From contig NZ_JABURM010000005.1 of assembly GCF_014762685.1 (NCBI RefSeq), positions 1,240,001-1,304,000 on the forward strand: a stretch of DNA of 64,000 nt, given 5' to 3'. Under the pieces are notes generated by a model. It made no database searches. It saw nothing but the letters and a program-made list of their open reading frames with translations, and was not told the origin of the DNA. The DNA comes from Gracilimonas sp. GTDB lineage: Bacteria; Bacteroidota; Rhodothermia; Balneolales; Balneolaceae. The translations under genes were made by a program, and so were the position numbers. Positions 20,001-28,941 of this stretch are shown here, one piece after another. Each line of letters opens with the position of its first letter. The stretch's first letter is position 1.

Positions 20001-20389
20001 AAAGGAACCGTCATGCGATTCTTCATTTTATCGGTTACCCCACCTATTCCCTCAGTATTCACCGGCAGGTTCACGACATTTGTTTGGGAAAAATCATTAT
20101 GTGAATCATAAATAATCAGCGTTATACGATTGGAGATCTGATGATTGAAATCTTCACTCAGTTGTTTATAGGCTGATTCAATACTTTTAGCTGAAAACTC
20201 AGCGAGTTCATAATTTTTTTCTCCATAATAATACACGTCAAAATGTGTCGACTGAATGTATCTCCATTCAAAATCTTCATATTGTACTCTGTTTTTCCCA
20301 AATGGATAATATTGAGCCATTACAGAAGCTGTACCAGAGGCTAAAAAAATAACCGTATAAGCTAAAACCGAGAGTATCTTTACTTTCAT
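17051..20389 (-). CDS. Giant fusion: gluzincin-like peptidase, PD40 propeller and outer-membrane beta-barrel
   Basis: A 1112-residue exported protein with signal peptide (1-25, ending VMAQ). Residues ~30-280 are a peptidase-MA-like domain with HELVH at 143-147 and a downstream WFEEGLAEYTS, which supplies a third Glu ligand. Residues ~290-610 hold TolB-type PD40 blades (NISWSPDGRKIAIS, SIAWSPDGNKIAFD). An acidic low-complexity linker follows (~640-690). Residues ~720-1112 are beta-strand-rich with the surface-antigen/BamA-type barrel pattern and end in aromatic SIGIDF. Overall this suggests an outer-membrane protein with a periplasmic or surface protease and propeller. Substrate unknown. It follows rnr by 19 bp. 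Confidence 0.85.
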   Translation of the reverse strand: MKVKILSVLAYTVIFLASGTASVMAQYYPFGKNRVQYEDFEWRYIQSTHFDVYYYGEKNYELAEFSAKSIESAYKQLSEDFNHQISNRITLIIYDSHNDFSQTNVVNLPVNTEGIGGVTDKMKNRMTVPFTGDYASFRHTLQHELVHAVFNDMFYGGSLNSIIRNNIQLQFPLWFEEGLAEYTSQGWDTYTDMFIRDAIINNYLPPIQYISGYTSYRAGQSIWNYIVEEYGRQKIAEILQRIKSSRSVEYGLQQALGLSIEDLSEVWQDALQERYYPEVAERERTDVIATQLTKRGDFGSHNTSPSISPQGDKVAFITNKRGYFDIVAISAIDGKYLKTIIRGEDDPEFEELNILNPNISWSPDGRKIAISTKSKGRDDIAIIDYETGNVQKIEFPDLDAIASIAWSPDGNKIAFDGNIGPYQDIFVYNFDTKKVTNVTGDFFSDMQPAWSENSEYIYFVSDRGEKNRLHNYTVDYDLLSDESLYQTDIYRVKLGAGTATQLTNTPLWNEQAPKTTRTGRLVFLSDKNGIQNIYEFNLETRTSSPLTNFQTGASQISISGDGSRIALNSVNEGYLDIFLLRSPFDRKKESELSKNYWAQRRASEPLGVRVPATKYAREMSATGLSSNEKGLLDDVAVADSVAQTGAGQRQVEEEEADTSEIDFRNYVFSTEVIEDTTLVLEDIENFNPKNNTTEDGRFQPKRYRLKFSTDISYNPSIVASTYGSYALTQFIISDLLGDHQIALGTNFVTDLRNSDYSLQYGYLKNRTNWYFSYFHSSRQYQTFFGENIRFRTFGGGVNVQYPINKFKRVDAGFSAMGITRDYSSVSDLYAGYSFGGGDFDNERSIFLYPELIYTNDQTLPGFITPRGGNRYSIGFSGSPGVGDNAPQFASVLADFRKYFNLGSRYSFAVRASGAASVGPDKQTYFMGGRLGWINQRFNQNGLSYDKLTDSFFTVPALPVRGYAYNSIYGSNFSLVNAEFRFPLFAAVVPGAIPILPLYNITGTAFVDVGSAWGERINYDLVDGEGNSIVNDAKLDFKVAQEEIGIYQLRDQNGNVVGTGEAPYLDGDLLIGAGFGLRTIVFGLPFRYDVGWPYEREGFKSKPIHYFSIGIDF

Positions 20390-20408
20390 AATTACGATAG
20401 TTTACTAG

Positions 20409-22574
20409 TTACCGGGCTAATCCAAAATCAATTTGTCGTTTTTGCATATCTGTGCTTTTTACCCGTACACGAATTTCATCACCCAGCTGGAACTGTTTAC
20501 CGCTTTTCCGGCCAACCAATGCATGGCGTTTGTCGTTGTATACAAAGTAATCGCTTTTCAGGTCGCTCATTCTAATCATTCCTTCACAGTAAATGTCTTT
20601 TAGGGTCACAAAAATTCCCCGCTCCATCACACCACTGATAATTCCATCAAATGTTTCACCGGTTTTCTTACTTAAAAACTCTACCTGCTTTAGCTTCACG
20701 GAATCTCGTTCAGCATCTACAGCCACACGTTCGCGTTCACTGCAATGTTCGCCGTCTTTCTTCAGCTGATCATGCGTATAAACTCGAGCACCAGCATTAT
20801 AACCTTTCAATAACCTATGTACAATCACATCCGGATAACGACGTATGGGGCTCGTAAAGTGTGCGTAGTGTCCGAATCCCAAACCAAAATGGCCGATGTT
20901 ATTCGGAGAATACTCTGCTTTGGCCATAGCTCGTAACATTAATCCGTTAACGATATACTCAAGGCTAGTATTTTCCACTTGTTTTAAAAGATCGTTAATT
21001 TTTTTCGGGCTGATTCTATTCCCTACTTCAAACTTGATTCCTATGGGTTTAACCTGTTCGGCAATACCTGCTAATTTTTCTTGATCCGGCTTATCATGCA
21101 CGCGATAGAAAAACGGATACAGATCTTTTGAGCGTTTCTTGCCCGATTGCTTACGGAGTTCATCTACGTGCATGGCCACTGTTTTATTGGCCATCAACAT
21201 ACATTCTTCAATCAAACGGTGCGCAAAAATACGTTCTTTAATGATGACTTTGACCGGAGTACCCTTCTCGTCCAATACAAATTTAGGTTCAGGATTATCA
21301 AAATCTATAGCCCCTTCCCTGAATCGTTTGTCTAACAAAGTTCTTGCCAGCTCCGCCACCATCGTAACTTCTTTGCTGTACTTATGTTTTTTTCCATCCA
21401 CCACTTCCTGGGCTTCTTCGTACGTAAATCGCTGTTTCGAGTGAATAACGGTTTCTTCAATAGAGTAATCAGCCAATTTGCCATTTGGAGTTATTTCCAT
21501 GAAGCAACTGTAGGTAAGTTTATCCTCGTTAGGGCGTAAGCTGCACACACCGTTGCTTAGTACTTCCGGCAGCATAGGGATAACCCTGTCAACCAAATAT
21601 ACACTGGTTCCGCGTTTATGGGCTTCTTCATCCAATACAGATTTCGGGGTAAGATAATGGGTAACATCCGCTATATGCACGCCCAGGTAATAATTACCAT
21701 TGTCCAGTTTTTTGATACTTAAAGCATCATCAAAATCTTTGGCATCTTCGGGATCAATAGTAAATATATTTTCATCCCGTAAATCACGTCGGCGTTTACA
21801 TTCTTCGTTCGGTATTTTCAGTGGTATCTGATTGGCATATTCTTCCACTTCTTTCGGAAACTCCGCGACCATATCATTCTCCGCCAGTATTGACAGGATA
21901 TTGGCATCGTTGGAACCGGATTTTCCTAAAACCGATTTAATTTTTGCTTCCGGAAGAGCTTTTTCATGCACCCAGTTTTCAAGCTCAAAAATAACTTTAT
22001 CACCATTTTGAGCGCCATTTAAAAATTCAGGCAACACAAAGAAATTGGTGTGAACTGATTTCGGATCAGCTTCAATAATGTAATTTTCTTTACTAACCTT
22101 ACTGAGGGTACCTACATAAAAATCTTTACCCCGGTCTACAATTTCCAGGATTTTACCTCTGGGTTGTCCGCTCTTTTTATTGGAGCCGGTAATTTTTACC
22201 CGAACGAGGTCATCGTTAAGGGCAGTGCCAACATCTTTTGAAGAAATCATGATATCCTGATCCAGGTTTTCTGTAATCACATATCCTGTCCCCCGAACTG
22301 AAATATCTATTTTACCTTCAACAATATTCGGGTCTCCCGAAGATTTCCTCGTCTTTCCTTTATTATTGTTTAGAAATACATAGTTATCTTTTCGGTTAAT
22401 TGTATTTTTGTTGGCTAACCTGTTTAGTGACTTATCCAGTCGTTTTACTTCATTCTTACTCTCTAAACGGAGAACACTTATCATTTGCTCTCTCGTTAAC
22501 TTATTATCCGGGCTGTTCTTGATTAAATCAACAATCAGCTCTTCAAATTTACTTAGTCTGTCTTTTTTACTCAT
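20409..22574 (-). CDS. rnr: Ribonuclease R (3'-5' exoribonuclease, RNB family)
   Basis: A 721-residue processive exonuclease that degrades structured RNA. Domain order: N-terminal helix-turn-helix-like region (1-65), two cold-shock/OB domains (~85-240), RNB catalytic domain and a C-terminal S1 domain (~640-718). The catalytic Asp cluster is visible as TIDPEDAKDFDDAL near residue 270. The active-site channel motif HFTSPIRRYPDVIVHRLL is present. Length is close to that of other RNase R proteins. The gene lies between tamB (10 bp upstream) and the peptidase-barrel gene in a minus-strand run. Confidence 0.96.
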   Translation of the reverse strand: MSKKDRLSKFEELIVDLIKNSPDNKLTREQMISVLRLESKNEVKRLDKSLNRLANKNTINRKDNYVFLNNNKGKTRKSSGDPNIVEGKIDISVRGTGYVITENLDQDIMISSKDVGTALNDDLVRVKITGSNKKSGQPRGKILEIVDRGKDFYVGTLSKVSKENYIIEADPKSVHTNFFVLPEFLNGAQNGDKVIFELENWVHEKALPEAKIKSVLGKSGSNDANILSILAENDMVAEFPKEVEEYANQIPLKIPNEECKRRRDLRDENIFTIDPEDAKDFDDALSIKKLDNGNYYLGVHIADVTHYLTPKSVLDEEAHKRGTSVYLVDRVIPMLPEVLSNGVCSLRPNEDKLTYSCFMEITPNGKLADYSIEETVIHSKQRFTYEEAQEVVDGKKHKYSKEVTMVAELARTLLDKRFREGAIDFDNPEPKFVLDEKGTPVKVIIKERIFAHRLIEECMLMANKTVAMHVDELRKQSGKKRSKDLYPFFYRVHDKPDQEKLAGIAEQVKPIGIKFEVGNRISPKKINDLLKQVENTSLEYIVNGLMLRAMAKAEYSPNNIGHFGLGFGHYAHFTSPIRRYPDVIVHRLLKGYNAGARVYTHDQLKKDGEHCSERERVAVDAERDSVKLKQVEFLSKKTGETFDGIISGVMERGIFVTLKDIYCEGMIRMSDLKSDYFVYNDKRHALVGRKSGKQFQLGDEIRVRVKSTDMQKRQIDFGLAR

Positions 22575-22584
22575 TCAAATATCT

Positions 22585-25500
22585 TTATTCGGGATCTTCT
22601 TCCCGTCTGTTTTCTGTTAAATCTTCTTGATTCTGTTCTTTCTTTTTTATTCCAAACAATTTCCTGAATGGCGAGAATAATCGGCTAAAAAATTCTTCCC
22701 AGGTATTAAAACCAACTTTGGCTTCAAGCCCTACTCCATTAATATCTTGAGATTGTTGAGATTGTTCGGTACTGCTTAATGTCCCAAAGGTAAGATCCTG
22801 ACGATGAAAAGCCGTTAATGCAAACGTTCGGTTAATTCTATAGGTAGCACCAAGGTCTCCTATATTAGATTGCCGGCCGGTAATTTGTCCTTCTCGTCGC
22901 AGTATTAATTTGTCGTTATATAATCTGAGTGCTACCCCAAGATCAACCTGATTATAGGTATTTAAATTAAAATCTACATCTAAACTACTCAAATCGCTAT
23001 TCAATAACGAATTCACCTGATTTGATAACAATGGGTTAATAACCTGACTGGAAAGCAAAGGGCTTAAAACTGCCGCACTCCCGGATATGTTGTCCCCAAA
23101 AAGATTTCCCTGGGTATCGCCGGTAGATGAAACCGGGATAAAATCACCCATAAGCATGAAGTTAGCGGCCTGAATCAGCTTCATATTTTCATCCCGGTTT
23201 ATGGAAGCAAGCTGAGTAGAAAGGGTAGAACTTTGTTGAGACTCGAATGTATTAGGCAACCGGAAGAAAAAATCATTTTCGAGGCTATAGATAGTACCTC
23301 CGATATTATAAACCAGCTCTACCGGTACACGTTGGGCGTTATCAGGATCACTGGCACGAGAAGCACTCAGGGTATTGATATCGGGCCGGGCACTATAAAT
23401 TGCATTCAGGTCTAAACGCGCATTTGCCGGGTCTCCTTCCCAAATTATTGATCCCCCGGGCTCAAGTTCAAATCTTCGGGTAAAAATATCGCCACTCACA
23501 AATTGATATCTCCCACCTTCTATATCAAACCGCCCAAACATGGATACCTGCTCATCTTCCAAGAGAATCCTTAAGCGACCCGTACCTTCCGCCGTTACAA
23601 TGTCTCCCGTAACGGGGTCAAAAATCAGACGAACGGTCATAGGATTATTGGCTACAAACTGCAGATCAAGAGTAAACCGCTCGGCAAATGATAAATCTAC
23701 TTCTTCCCCCGAATCTAGCCCATTTCCCCTGTTTCTTCCTCTCGAGGTATAATTTTTATTAGTAATATCAAAAGTGTCAAATGACTCTACAAAGCGAATA
23801 AACCGGTTATCTTCATTAAATTCTGTTTCTTCCATTAACGGGATGGATATTTCCGAGAAATCTGAAATTCTAATAGGGGTTTCCGTGCGCAAAACAGGAT
23901 TAAAATTTGTCCCTGATATCACAACCGTACTTGAGCCGTATGCTTTTCCAAAAAAGGCCAATGTTGGGTCAAATGAACTGTTTAAAAACTGAAATTCATC
24001 CATTTCAAGCCGTATGTTCATGTTATTGGTCGGCTCAAAATCATTAAAATCATAGAATCCGCTCAGTATAGCATTACCCCCTGAAGGATCTATTAAATAA
24101 ATATCCTTAAAGGTTAATCCGTTGTCTCTGGTAAAAGAGAGTTCCCCCTGGGCATAGTAGTAAGTATCCAGAAATTGAGGACGCAAATAGGCCGCATCCT
24201 GAGAACCTACCATAAAGTTTGCTTCAAAATCATAGGTTTCATCATTGCCCCAAATTTTACCTGTACCATTCGCAAGGCCTGAGCCATCAGCAAAAACCTT
24301 TGGACCGATAAGAGGGAGAATCCACAAATCTATATTCTTAAAATCTATATCAAACTCGTACAGTCGTTCTTCAGAAGGGAAATCGCCATCCTGTGGGGCT
24401 AACACATAACCATCAATTTCAAATTCCTGGCCTTGCCGATCGCTATTAGCAAAGTATTCGGGGTATTTTGCAGAATCTGTGCTTACTGAAATGTGGGTAT
24501 CAAACCGATCATACTCGGAATTATAGATACTGTTAAGAGTAACATCACCTACCAATAATTCGTCAATATTAAACGCTTCAATATCCAATCGACCCTGCAC
24601 TGTGGGAATGGTAGTCAGCGTTCGGGTCGTAAATCTTCCATCTAAGGTTCCTCCAAAATTCAACCGGCCCGCTAACATGCTTGAGATTTCATGAAGATCT
24701 ACCGAATTAATATTATAATTCACAGAATCTTCCGGTGATGTACTGAAAGTTCCATTTACTTCCAGCATTTGTGCCTCATTCTTAAACAAAAAATTCTCCA
24801 CCACCAATTTTTCATCAGACTGATATGTAATTACTGGCGTTCCTCGACTTGCCCAATTATAGATATCGGTACCTAAACTAAAATTCAGAAGACGGAAGGT
24901 CAGTGCCTCATCCATAAAAATACCTTGGCCTTCTAACACAAATGAGGCATCATCACCCAATTGAGCAATGATACTGCTGACCCTAAGTGAATCCTGTTCC
25001 AAGTTTGCAGAAAAATTGAATCTCTGCCCCTGAATGAAATCCAGATCAACTTCGGCAGCATTAGCCTGTACCTGTAGCCCGGAAAAGTTCTTAAAAAGTT
25101 CGCCATACCTGAAACTACCCGTAGCTTGTAAATTCAATGAATCGGCATTAAAACTTCCGATATTAGTTTTCGAATCATTAAATGTTGTATTAAACAACAA
25201 TTGCTGGGAATTCACATTCACGGATGAATTTATTCTTGCTGAAGATACCATTGAAGGCATACCCTCAAAATAAAAGTTAACAACTCCCGGATTCTTAACG
25301 CGGCCGGTAAGGGCAAGACTTTGGTTTCTTATGTTCTGCACAGAAACGCTTGCAGTTGTATCCGGTTCGAATAGAATTTCTTCTTGTATTTGTTTTCGAA
25401 AATACCCGGACCATTGAGATGATAAAGATAAAAGCGCTGCCGGATCAAAATCCCCTTCCACAGTAGCATCAAATGCAGTAGAGGTAAATCTAAAAACCCT

Positions 25501-27294
25501 GTTTTGAGAACCGGGAGCATTTAAATCCAGGTACATTTGGTGTCTACCAAGGGTATCATTCCCTGCTACTGCCTGTAACACATCCAGACTTAGCCTGCCA
25601 TAAACTTCATCTAGCGATTGCCCACTTGCCTGTAAATCATATACGATATCAGCTTGAATCTGCCGCATGTTTGGATGTTGAATTATTTCATTCAACTGAA
25701 TTTTTTCAGCTTTTCCCTCAAGCGAATATTCAGGAATAGTTTCCCGGATATCTATCCAACCCGTTGAAGTAACTGACGCACCCTGGATATCTGCTCTGAA
25801 TTCAGGCTCAATAAATCCTTCATCCCAATTCGCTAAAATGTAAAGTCGATTAAATTTTCTATTATCAAGATCTCCGGCATCTGATTCTATGATCAATCCT
25901 CCTTTAGCCTCCCTAAAATCAAAAGATGAACTTTTTATCTCACCTCTTAAGCTTAAATTTGTTTTTTGAAATCTAGGATTAAACAAATATCCTAAATCCA
26001 AAGAGTCGGTAGCAAAGGTAAAATCATAGGCTGTTTGTTCACCCCAATTTAAATTACCGGCCAATTCAATCCCCCCTCTTTCACCTTCTGCCAAAAATTC
26101 TACATTGGTTGTTTCAGAGGTTCCATAAACTTTGCCCTCATATCGATTTGATGCAACAGCTTCCATTTGGCTGCTCTTGAGCATGGATTGAACTGCCCTA
26201 AGCTCTCCCTCACTTACAATCAACGATTCAATATTTGCTTCGTATTCAATTAAAGAAGCCGAAGTAAGGTGTTTTAAGTATCCATTTAAATTAGTATAAC
26301 TTTCTCCCAGAATAAATTCCGCATCACTTATATAAAGAGAGTCGGCCGATCCTTCTGCATTCAAAGAACCTTGTAAATTTTCAGTTAAAGCAGGCATATT
26401 TGGGAAGAAACGATCAAGGTATTCCGGCTCAACCGTCAGCCTGTCCATAATGAAACTCAAATTGGAATTTTCAAATTGAGCCGCAATGTTTCCCTCCAGA
26501 ATATTAACACCATCTGCCTCTCCGCTAAAACGTACAGAAGAATTACCCGTACTTATATTGACGGCATTCAGTTCAAAAAACTGGTCATCGTTATAAATCT
26601 GTCCATATATTTGTACATCATTTAAATCAACCCCTGGTGCATTAAAACTAACCGTATTGATATCCATGAAACGTTGTTCTTCGGTAAACTCAAAGAACAT
26701 ATCCATTTGTAAATCAGTTAATTGTAAACTGTCGGCTGATGAAAAATCATTGGGTTGTTTGAATATATTTCGAAAAACTACATTTCCATTCTGAATTATT
26801 ACCGATGGAATAATGATTTGAAAATCAAAACCCGACATTGAAAGATCACCTGCTTCCTGAAGTGCGGCATCTTCTTTAGTCTTAAAAGCATGATGAATGG
26901 AGAAATCTGAGGCTGCATCAAATGTGGCTTTAGGATCATTAACCTGCAACGAGTTAACTACCAAGCGGTTTTGGAAAAGAGACCAAACATCAATCCCGGC
27001 TGTAATATCGGTCGTTTCCAAAACAGGAACAAATGATGCTGAGTCCGGATAAATTTTAACCTCATTTAAATCCAAATAGAAGGGTAAAAAACCGTTAATA
27101 GACCCAATACTAACCACCCCTTCATATTTTTCGTTAAATCGTTGTTGTAATTCTACTGCTATCCGGTCTTTTACGGGCTGGATTTGAAGAGCTCCAAAAA
27201 TACCTCCGAAAACAATAGCCAAAGAAAGCACCAAGACCCCAATAAAGGTCCAAAAAATATTCCAAGATTTATGTAACCAACGTAAATAAGACAC
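22585..27294 (-). CDS. tamB: TamB/AsmA-like translocation-barrel protein
   Basis: A 1569-residue envelope protein. One N-terminal membrane anchor (about residues 12-38) is followed by more than 1400 residues of beta-strand-rich repeats. The C-terminal TamB (DUF490) domain contains conserved-style segments such as GGRYQFVSGDIFTRRFEL and GGSIIWEGDPANARLDL. The protein ends in a basic, charged tail. TamB-like proteins bridge the inner and outer membranes and are implicated in lipid transport and outer-membrane protein assembly. Its start shares 1 bp with the aroB stop. The neighbouring barrel protein (17051-20389), separated only by rnr, could be functionally linked, but that is inference. Confidence 0.93.
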   Translation of the reverse strand: MSYLRWLHKSWNIFWTFIGVLVLSLAIVFGGIFGALQIQPVKDRIAVELQQRFNEKYEGVVSIGSINGFLPFYLDLNEVKIYPDSASFVPVLETTDITAGIDVWSLFQNRLVVNSLQVNDPKATFDAASDFSIHHAFKTKEDAALQEAGDLSMSGFDFQIIIPSVIIQNGNVVFRNIFKQPNDFSSADSLQLTDLQMDMFFEFTEEQRFMDINTVSFNAPGVDLNDVQIYGQIYNDDQFFELNAVNISTGNSSVRFSGEADGVNILEGNIAAQFENSNLSFIMDRLTVEPEYLDRFFPNMPALTENLQGSLNAEGSADSLYISDAEFILGESYTNLNGYLKHLTSASLIEYEANIESLIVSEGELRAVQSMLKSSQMEAVASNRYEGKVYGTSETTNVEFLAEGERGGIELAGNLNWGEQTAYDFTFATDSLDLGYLFNPRFQKTNLSLRGEIKSSSFDFREAKGGLIIESDAGDLDNRKFNRLYILANWDEGFIEPEFRADIQGASVTSTGWIDIRETIPEYSLEGKAEKIQLNEIIQHPNMRQIQADIVYDLQASGQSLDEVYGRLSLDVLQAVAGNDTLGRHQMYLDLNAPGSQNRVFRFTSTAFDATVEGDFDPAALLSLSSQWSGYFRKQIQEEILFEPDTTASVSVQNIRNQSLALTGRVKNPGVVNFYFEGMPSMVSSARINSSVNVNSQQLLFNTTFNDSKTNIGSFNADSLNLQATGSFRYGELFKNFSGLQVQANAAEVDLDFIQGQRFNFSANLEQDSLRVSSIIAQLGDDASFVLEGQGIFMDEALTFRLLNFSLGTDIYNWASRGTPVITYQSDEKLVVENFLFKNEAQMLEVNGTFSTSPEDSVNYNINSVDLHEISSMLAGRLNFGGTLDGRFTTRTLTTIPTVQGRLDIEAFNIDELLVGDVTLNSIYNSEYDRFDTHISVSTDSAKYPEYFANSDRQGQEFEIDGYVLAPQDGDFPSEERLYEFDIDFKNIDLWILPLIGPKVFADGSGLANGTGKIWGNDETYDFEANFMVGSQDAAYLRPQFLDTYYYAQGELSFTRDNGLTFKDIYLIDPSGGNAILSGFYDFNDFEPTNNMNIRLEMDEFQFLNSSFDPTLAFFGKAYGSSTVVISGTNFNPVLRTETPIRISDFSEISIPLMEETEFNEDNRFIRFVESFDTFDITNKNYTSRGRNRGNGLDSGEEVDLSFAERFTLDLQFVANNPMTVRLIFDPVTGDIVTAEGTGRLRILLEDEQVSMFGRFDIEGGRYQFVSGDIFTRRFELEPGGSIIWEGDPANARLDLNAIYSARPDINTLSASRASDPDNAQRVPVELVYNIGGTIYSLENDFFFRLPNTFESQQSSTLSTQLASINRDENMKLIQAANFMLMGDFIPVSSTGDTQGNLFGDNISGSAAVLSPLLSSQVINPLLSNQVNSLLNSDLSSLDVDFNLNTYNQVDLGVALRLYNDKLILRREGQITGRQSNIGDLGATYRINRTFALTAFHRQDLTFGTLSSTEQSQQSQDINGVGLEAKVGFNTWEEFFSRLFSPFRKLFGIKKKEQNQEDLTENRREEDPE

Positions 27295-28385
27295 TATCGA
27301 AAAATCTTTAAAGTATGTTCCCAGGTTTGCTCTACAAATTCAGTTTCCAACACTTTATAAAGGTAAGGCGAGCCCGGTTCTTTTAGCAGTATCAACTGAA
27401 TTTGTTCATCTTTTACTTTTTTATCAGCTTTCATTCCTTCTACCAATTCAGCCGGTGAGACTAAAATCGTATCTAATGAGAGATCATATAACGATTTAAA
27501 CTGCAATAAATTGGAAAGCTCAATCCTTCCTCCAAGCTTATTAGAAGCATAAACCGCTGCAATCATGCCTGCATAGACAGCCTCGCCGTGTGAATATTCA
27601 CTAAAATTTCCTTCCTTCTCAATTACGTGGGCAAAGGTATGTCCAAAATTTAAAAATGCCCGCTTACCGGCCTCCAAAACATCTTCCGCTACAATATCCG
27701 TTTTGATTTGGGCGCTTTGCCGGATGAGCGACAGCCATGCTTTTCCGTCTGTAAAGCTTTCATCATCTATCAACGTATTTATCTGTTCCAGAATTTCGGG
27801 GCTGTGTATCATCCCATATTTTAGTACTTCACTTAATCCGTTCACCCATTCTTCTTGCGGTAAAGTTTCCAAATATTTCACATCCGCAAAAACAGCATCC
27901 GGCTGATAAAAACTGCCAATCAGGTTTTTTCCAACACTGTGATTGATTCCCGTCTTTCCCCCGATAGAGCTGTCTACCATAGCAAGTAAAGTTGTCGGGA
28001 TGTGGATCAAAGGAATACCGCGTAAAACTGTTGCCGCTACAAAACCTGCCAGGTCTCCGGTTACTCCCCCGCCGATTGCAAAAAGAGGAGTTGCTCTTTC
28101 TACCCCCTTTCCGAGCACAAAATCAACGGCTTTATTATATATCTCAAAGCTTTTTGCTTTCTCTCCCCTGGGGACTTCAAATATTTGTAACTCCGGAAAT
28201 TTCTTTTTTAAAACCTTTTCAAAATGCGCACGATGGTTTTTCAACACAAAAGCATCAACCAGCACAAATGCTTTTTTAGCACTGTAAGAACTGATATACT
28301 CCTTCAATACTTCACTGAGGTCGTAGCCGAAATGAAGGTTATAATTTTTTTCTGTAGATGTTTGAACAAATATCTTATCAGACAT
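27294..28385 (-). CDS. aroB: 3-dehydroquinate synthase
   Basis: Second step of the shikimate pathway; converts DAHP to 3-dehydroquinate using NAD+ and a divalent metal. It is 363 residues, standard size. The glycine-rich segment GGGVTGDLAGFVAATVLRG and the IPTTLLAMVDSSIGGKTGIN signature are present, as are the metal-binding FGHTFAHVIE and SHGEAV histidines. It overlaps aroK by 8 bp, and its stop overlaps the tamB start, so expression is coupled. No other shikimate genes are in the window. Confidence 0.97.
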   Translation of the reverse strand: MSDKIFVQTSTEKNYNLHFGYDLSEVLKEYISSYSAKKAFVLVDAFVLKNHRAHFEKVLKKKFPELQIFEVPRGEKAKSFEIYNKAVDFVLGKGVERATPLFAIGGGVTGDLAGFVAATVLRGIPLIHIPTTLLAMVDSSIGGKTGINHSVGKNLIGSFYQPDAVFADVKYLETLPQEEWVNGLSEVLKYGMIHSPEILEQINTLIDDESFTDGKAWLSLIRQSAQIKTDIVAEDVLEAGKRAFLNFGHTFAHVIEKEGNFSEYSHGEAVYAGMIAAVYASNKLGGRIELSNLLQFKSLYDLSLDTILVSPAELVEGMKADKKVKDEQIQLILLKEPGSPYLYKVLETEFVEQTWEHTLKIFR

Positions 28386-28941
28386 GCCTGGTAATTTTAT
28401 CGATAGCGGCCTTTGTCATTTCCTGAATGGATGTAAATAACGGAGTTTTAATGGTAATTTGCGCCTGCTTGTAGAGTTTTGCACGCTTCAAATATAAGGT
28501 TTTCAGCTCTGTAAAGAGAGTTTCTTTCGATTTTATTTTTCCATTATCATCAAACAAAATTGGTCGTTCTTCACTCTTGTGAACTCTTTCAACAATTACC
28601 TCCATTGGAGTATCTACAAAAACCAATAAACCATACTTTTTCAGGTTATCTACTACCTCTTGGTTTAACAATGCTCCCCCACCCAATGCAACAACTCCTC
28701 CCTTGAACCCCCGAAGTAAAGCTCCCAGACATTCAAATTCAATTTTACGAAAATAGCTTTCCCCATTTTCCCGGAATATTTCCCTTATAGACTTTCCTTC
28801 TTTTTTCTCGATTACTTTATCAAGATCAATGAAATCACACCCTAATTCCTTTGCAAGAGCCTTTCCAAAAGTGCTTTTCCCGGACGCCATAAATCCGCAT
28901 ACATAAATAGTCTTGTCAAAATCATTCAGTTTTTTAATCAT
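28378..28941 (-). CDS. aroK: Shikimate kinase
   Basis: Phosphorylates shikimate at the 3-hydroxyl using ATP. It is 187 residues. Walker A is GFMASGKSTFGKAL (near residue 16). The shikimate-binding Asp lies in FIDLDKVIE and an Arg in SYFRKIEFE. Walker B is replaced by the family motif VALGGGALL. The lid region is HKSEERPIL. It overlaps aroB by 8 bp and the upstream NFACT gene by 4 bp. Confidence 0.96.
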   Translation of the reverse strand: MIKKLNDFDKTIYVCGFMASGKSTFGKALAKELGCDFIDLDKVIEKKEGKSIREIFRENGESYFRKIEFECLGALLRGFKGGVVALGGGALLNQEVVDNLKKYGLLVFVDTPMEVIVERVHKSEERPILFDDNGKIKSKETLFTELKTLYLKRAKLYKQAQITIKTPLFTSIQEMTKAAIDKITRHV

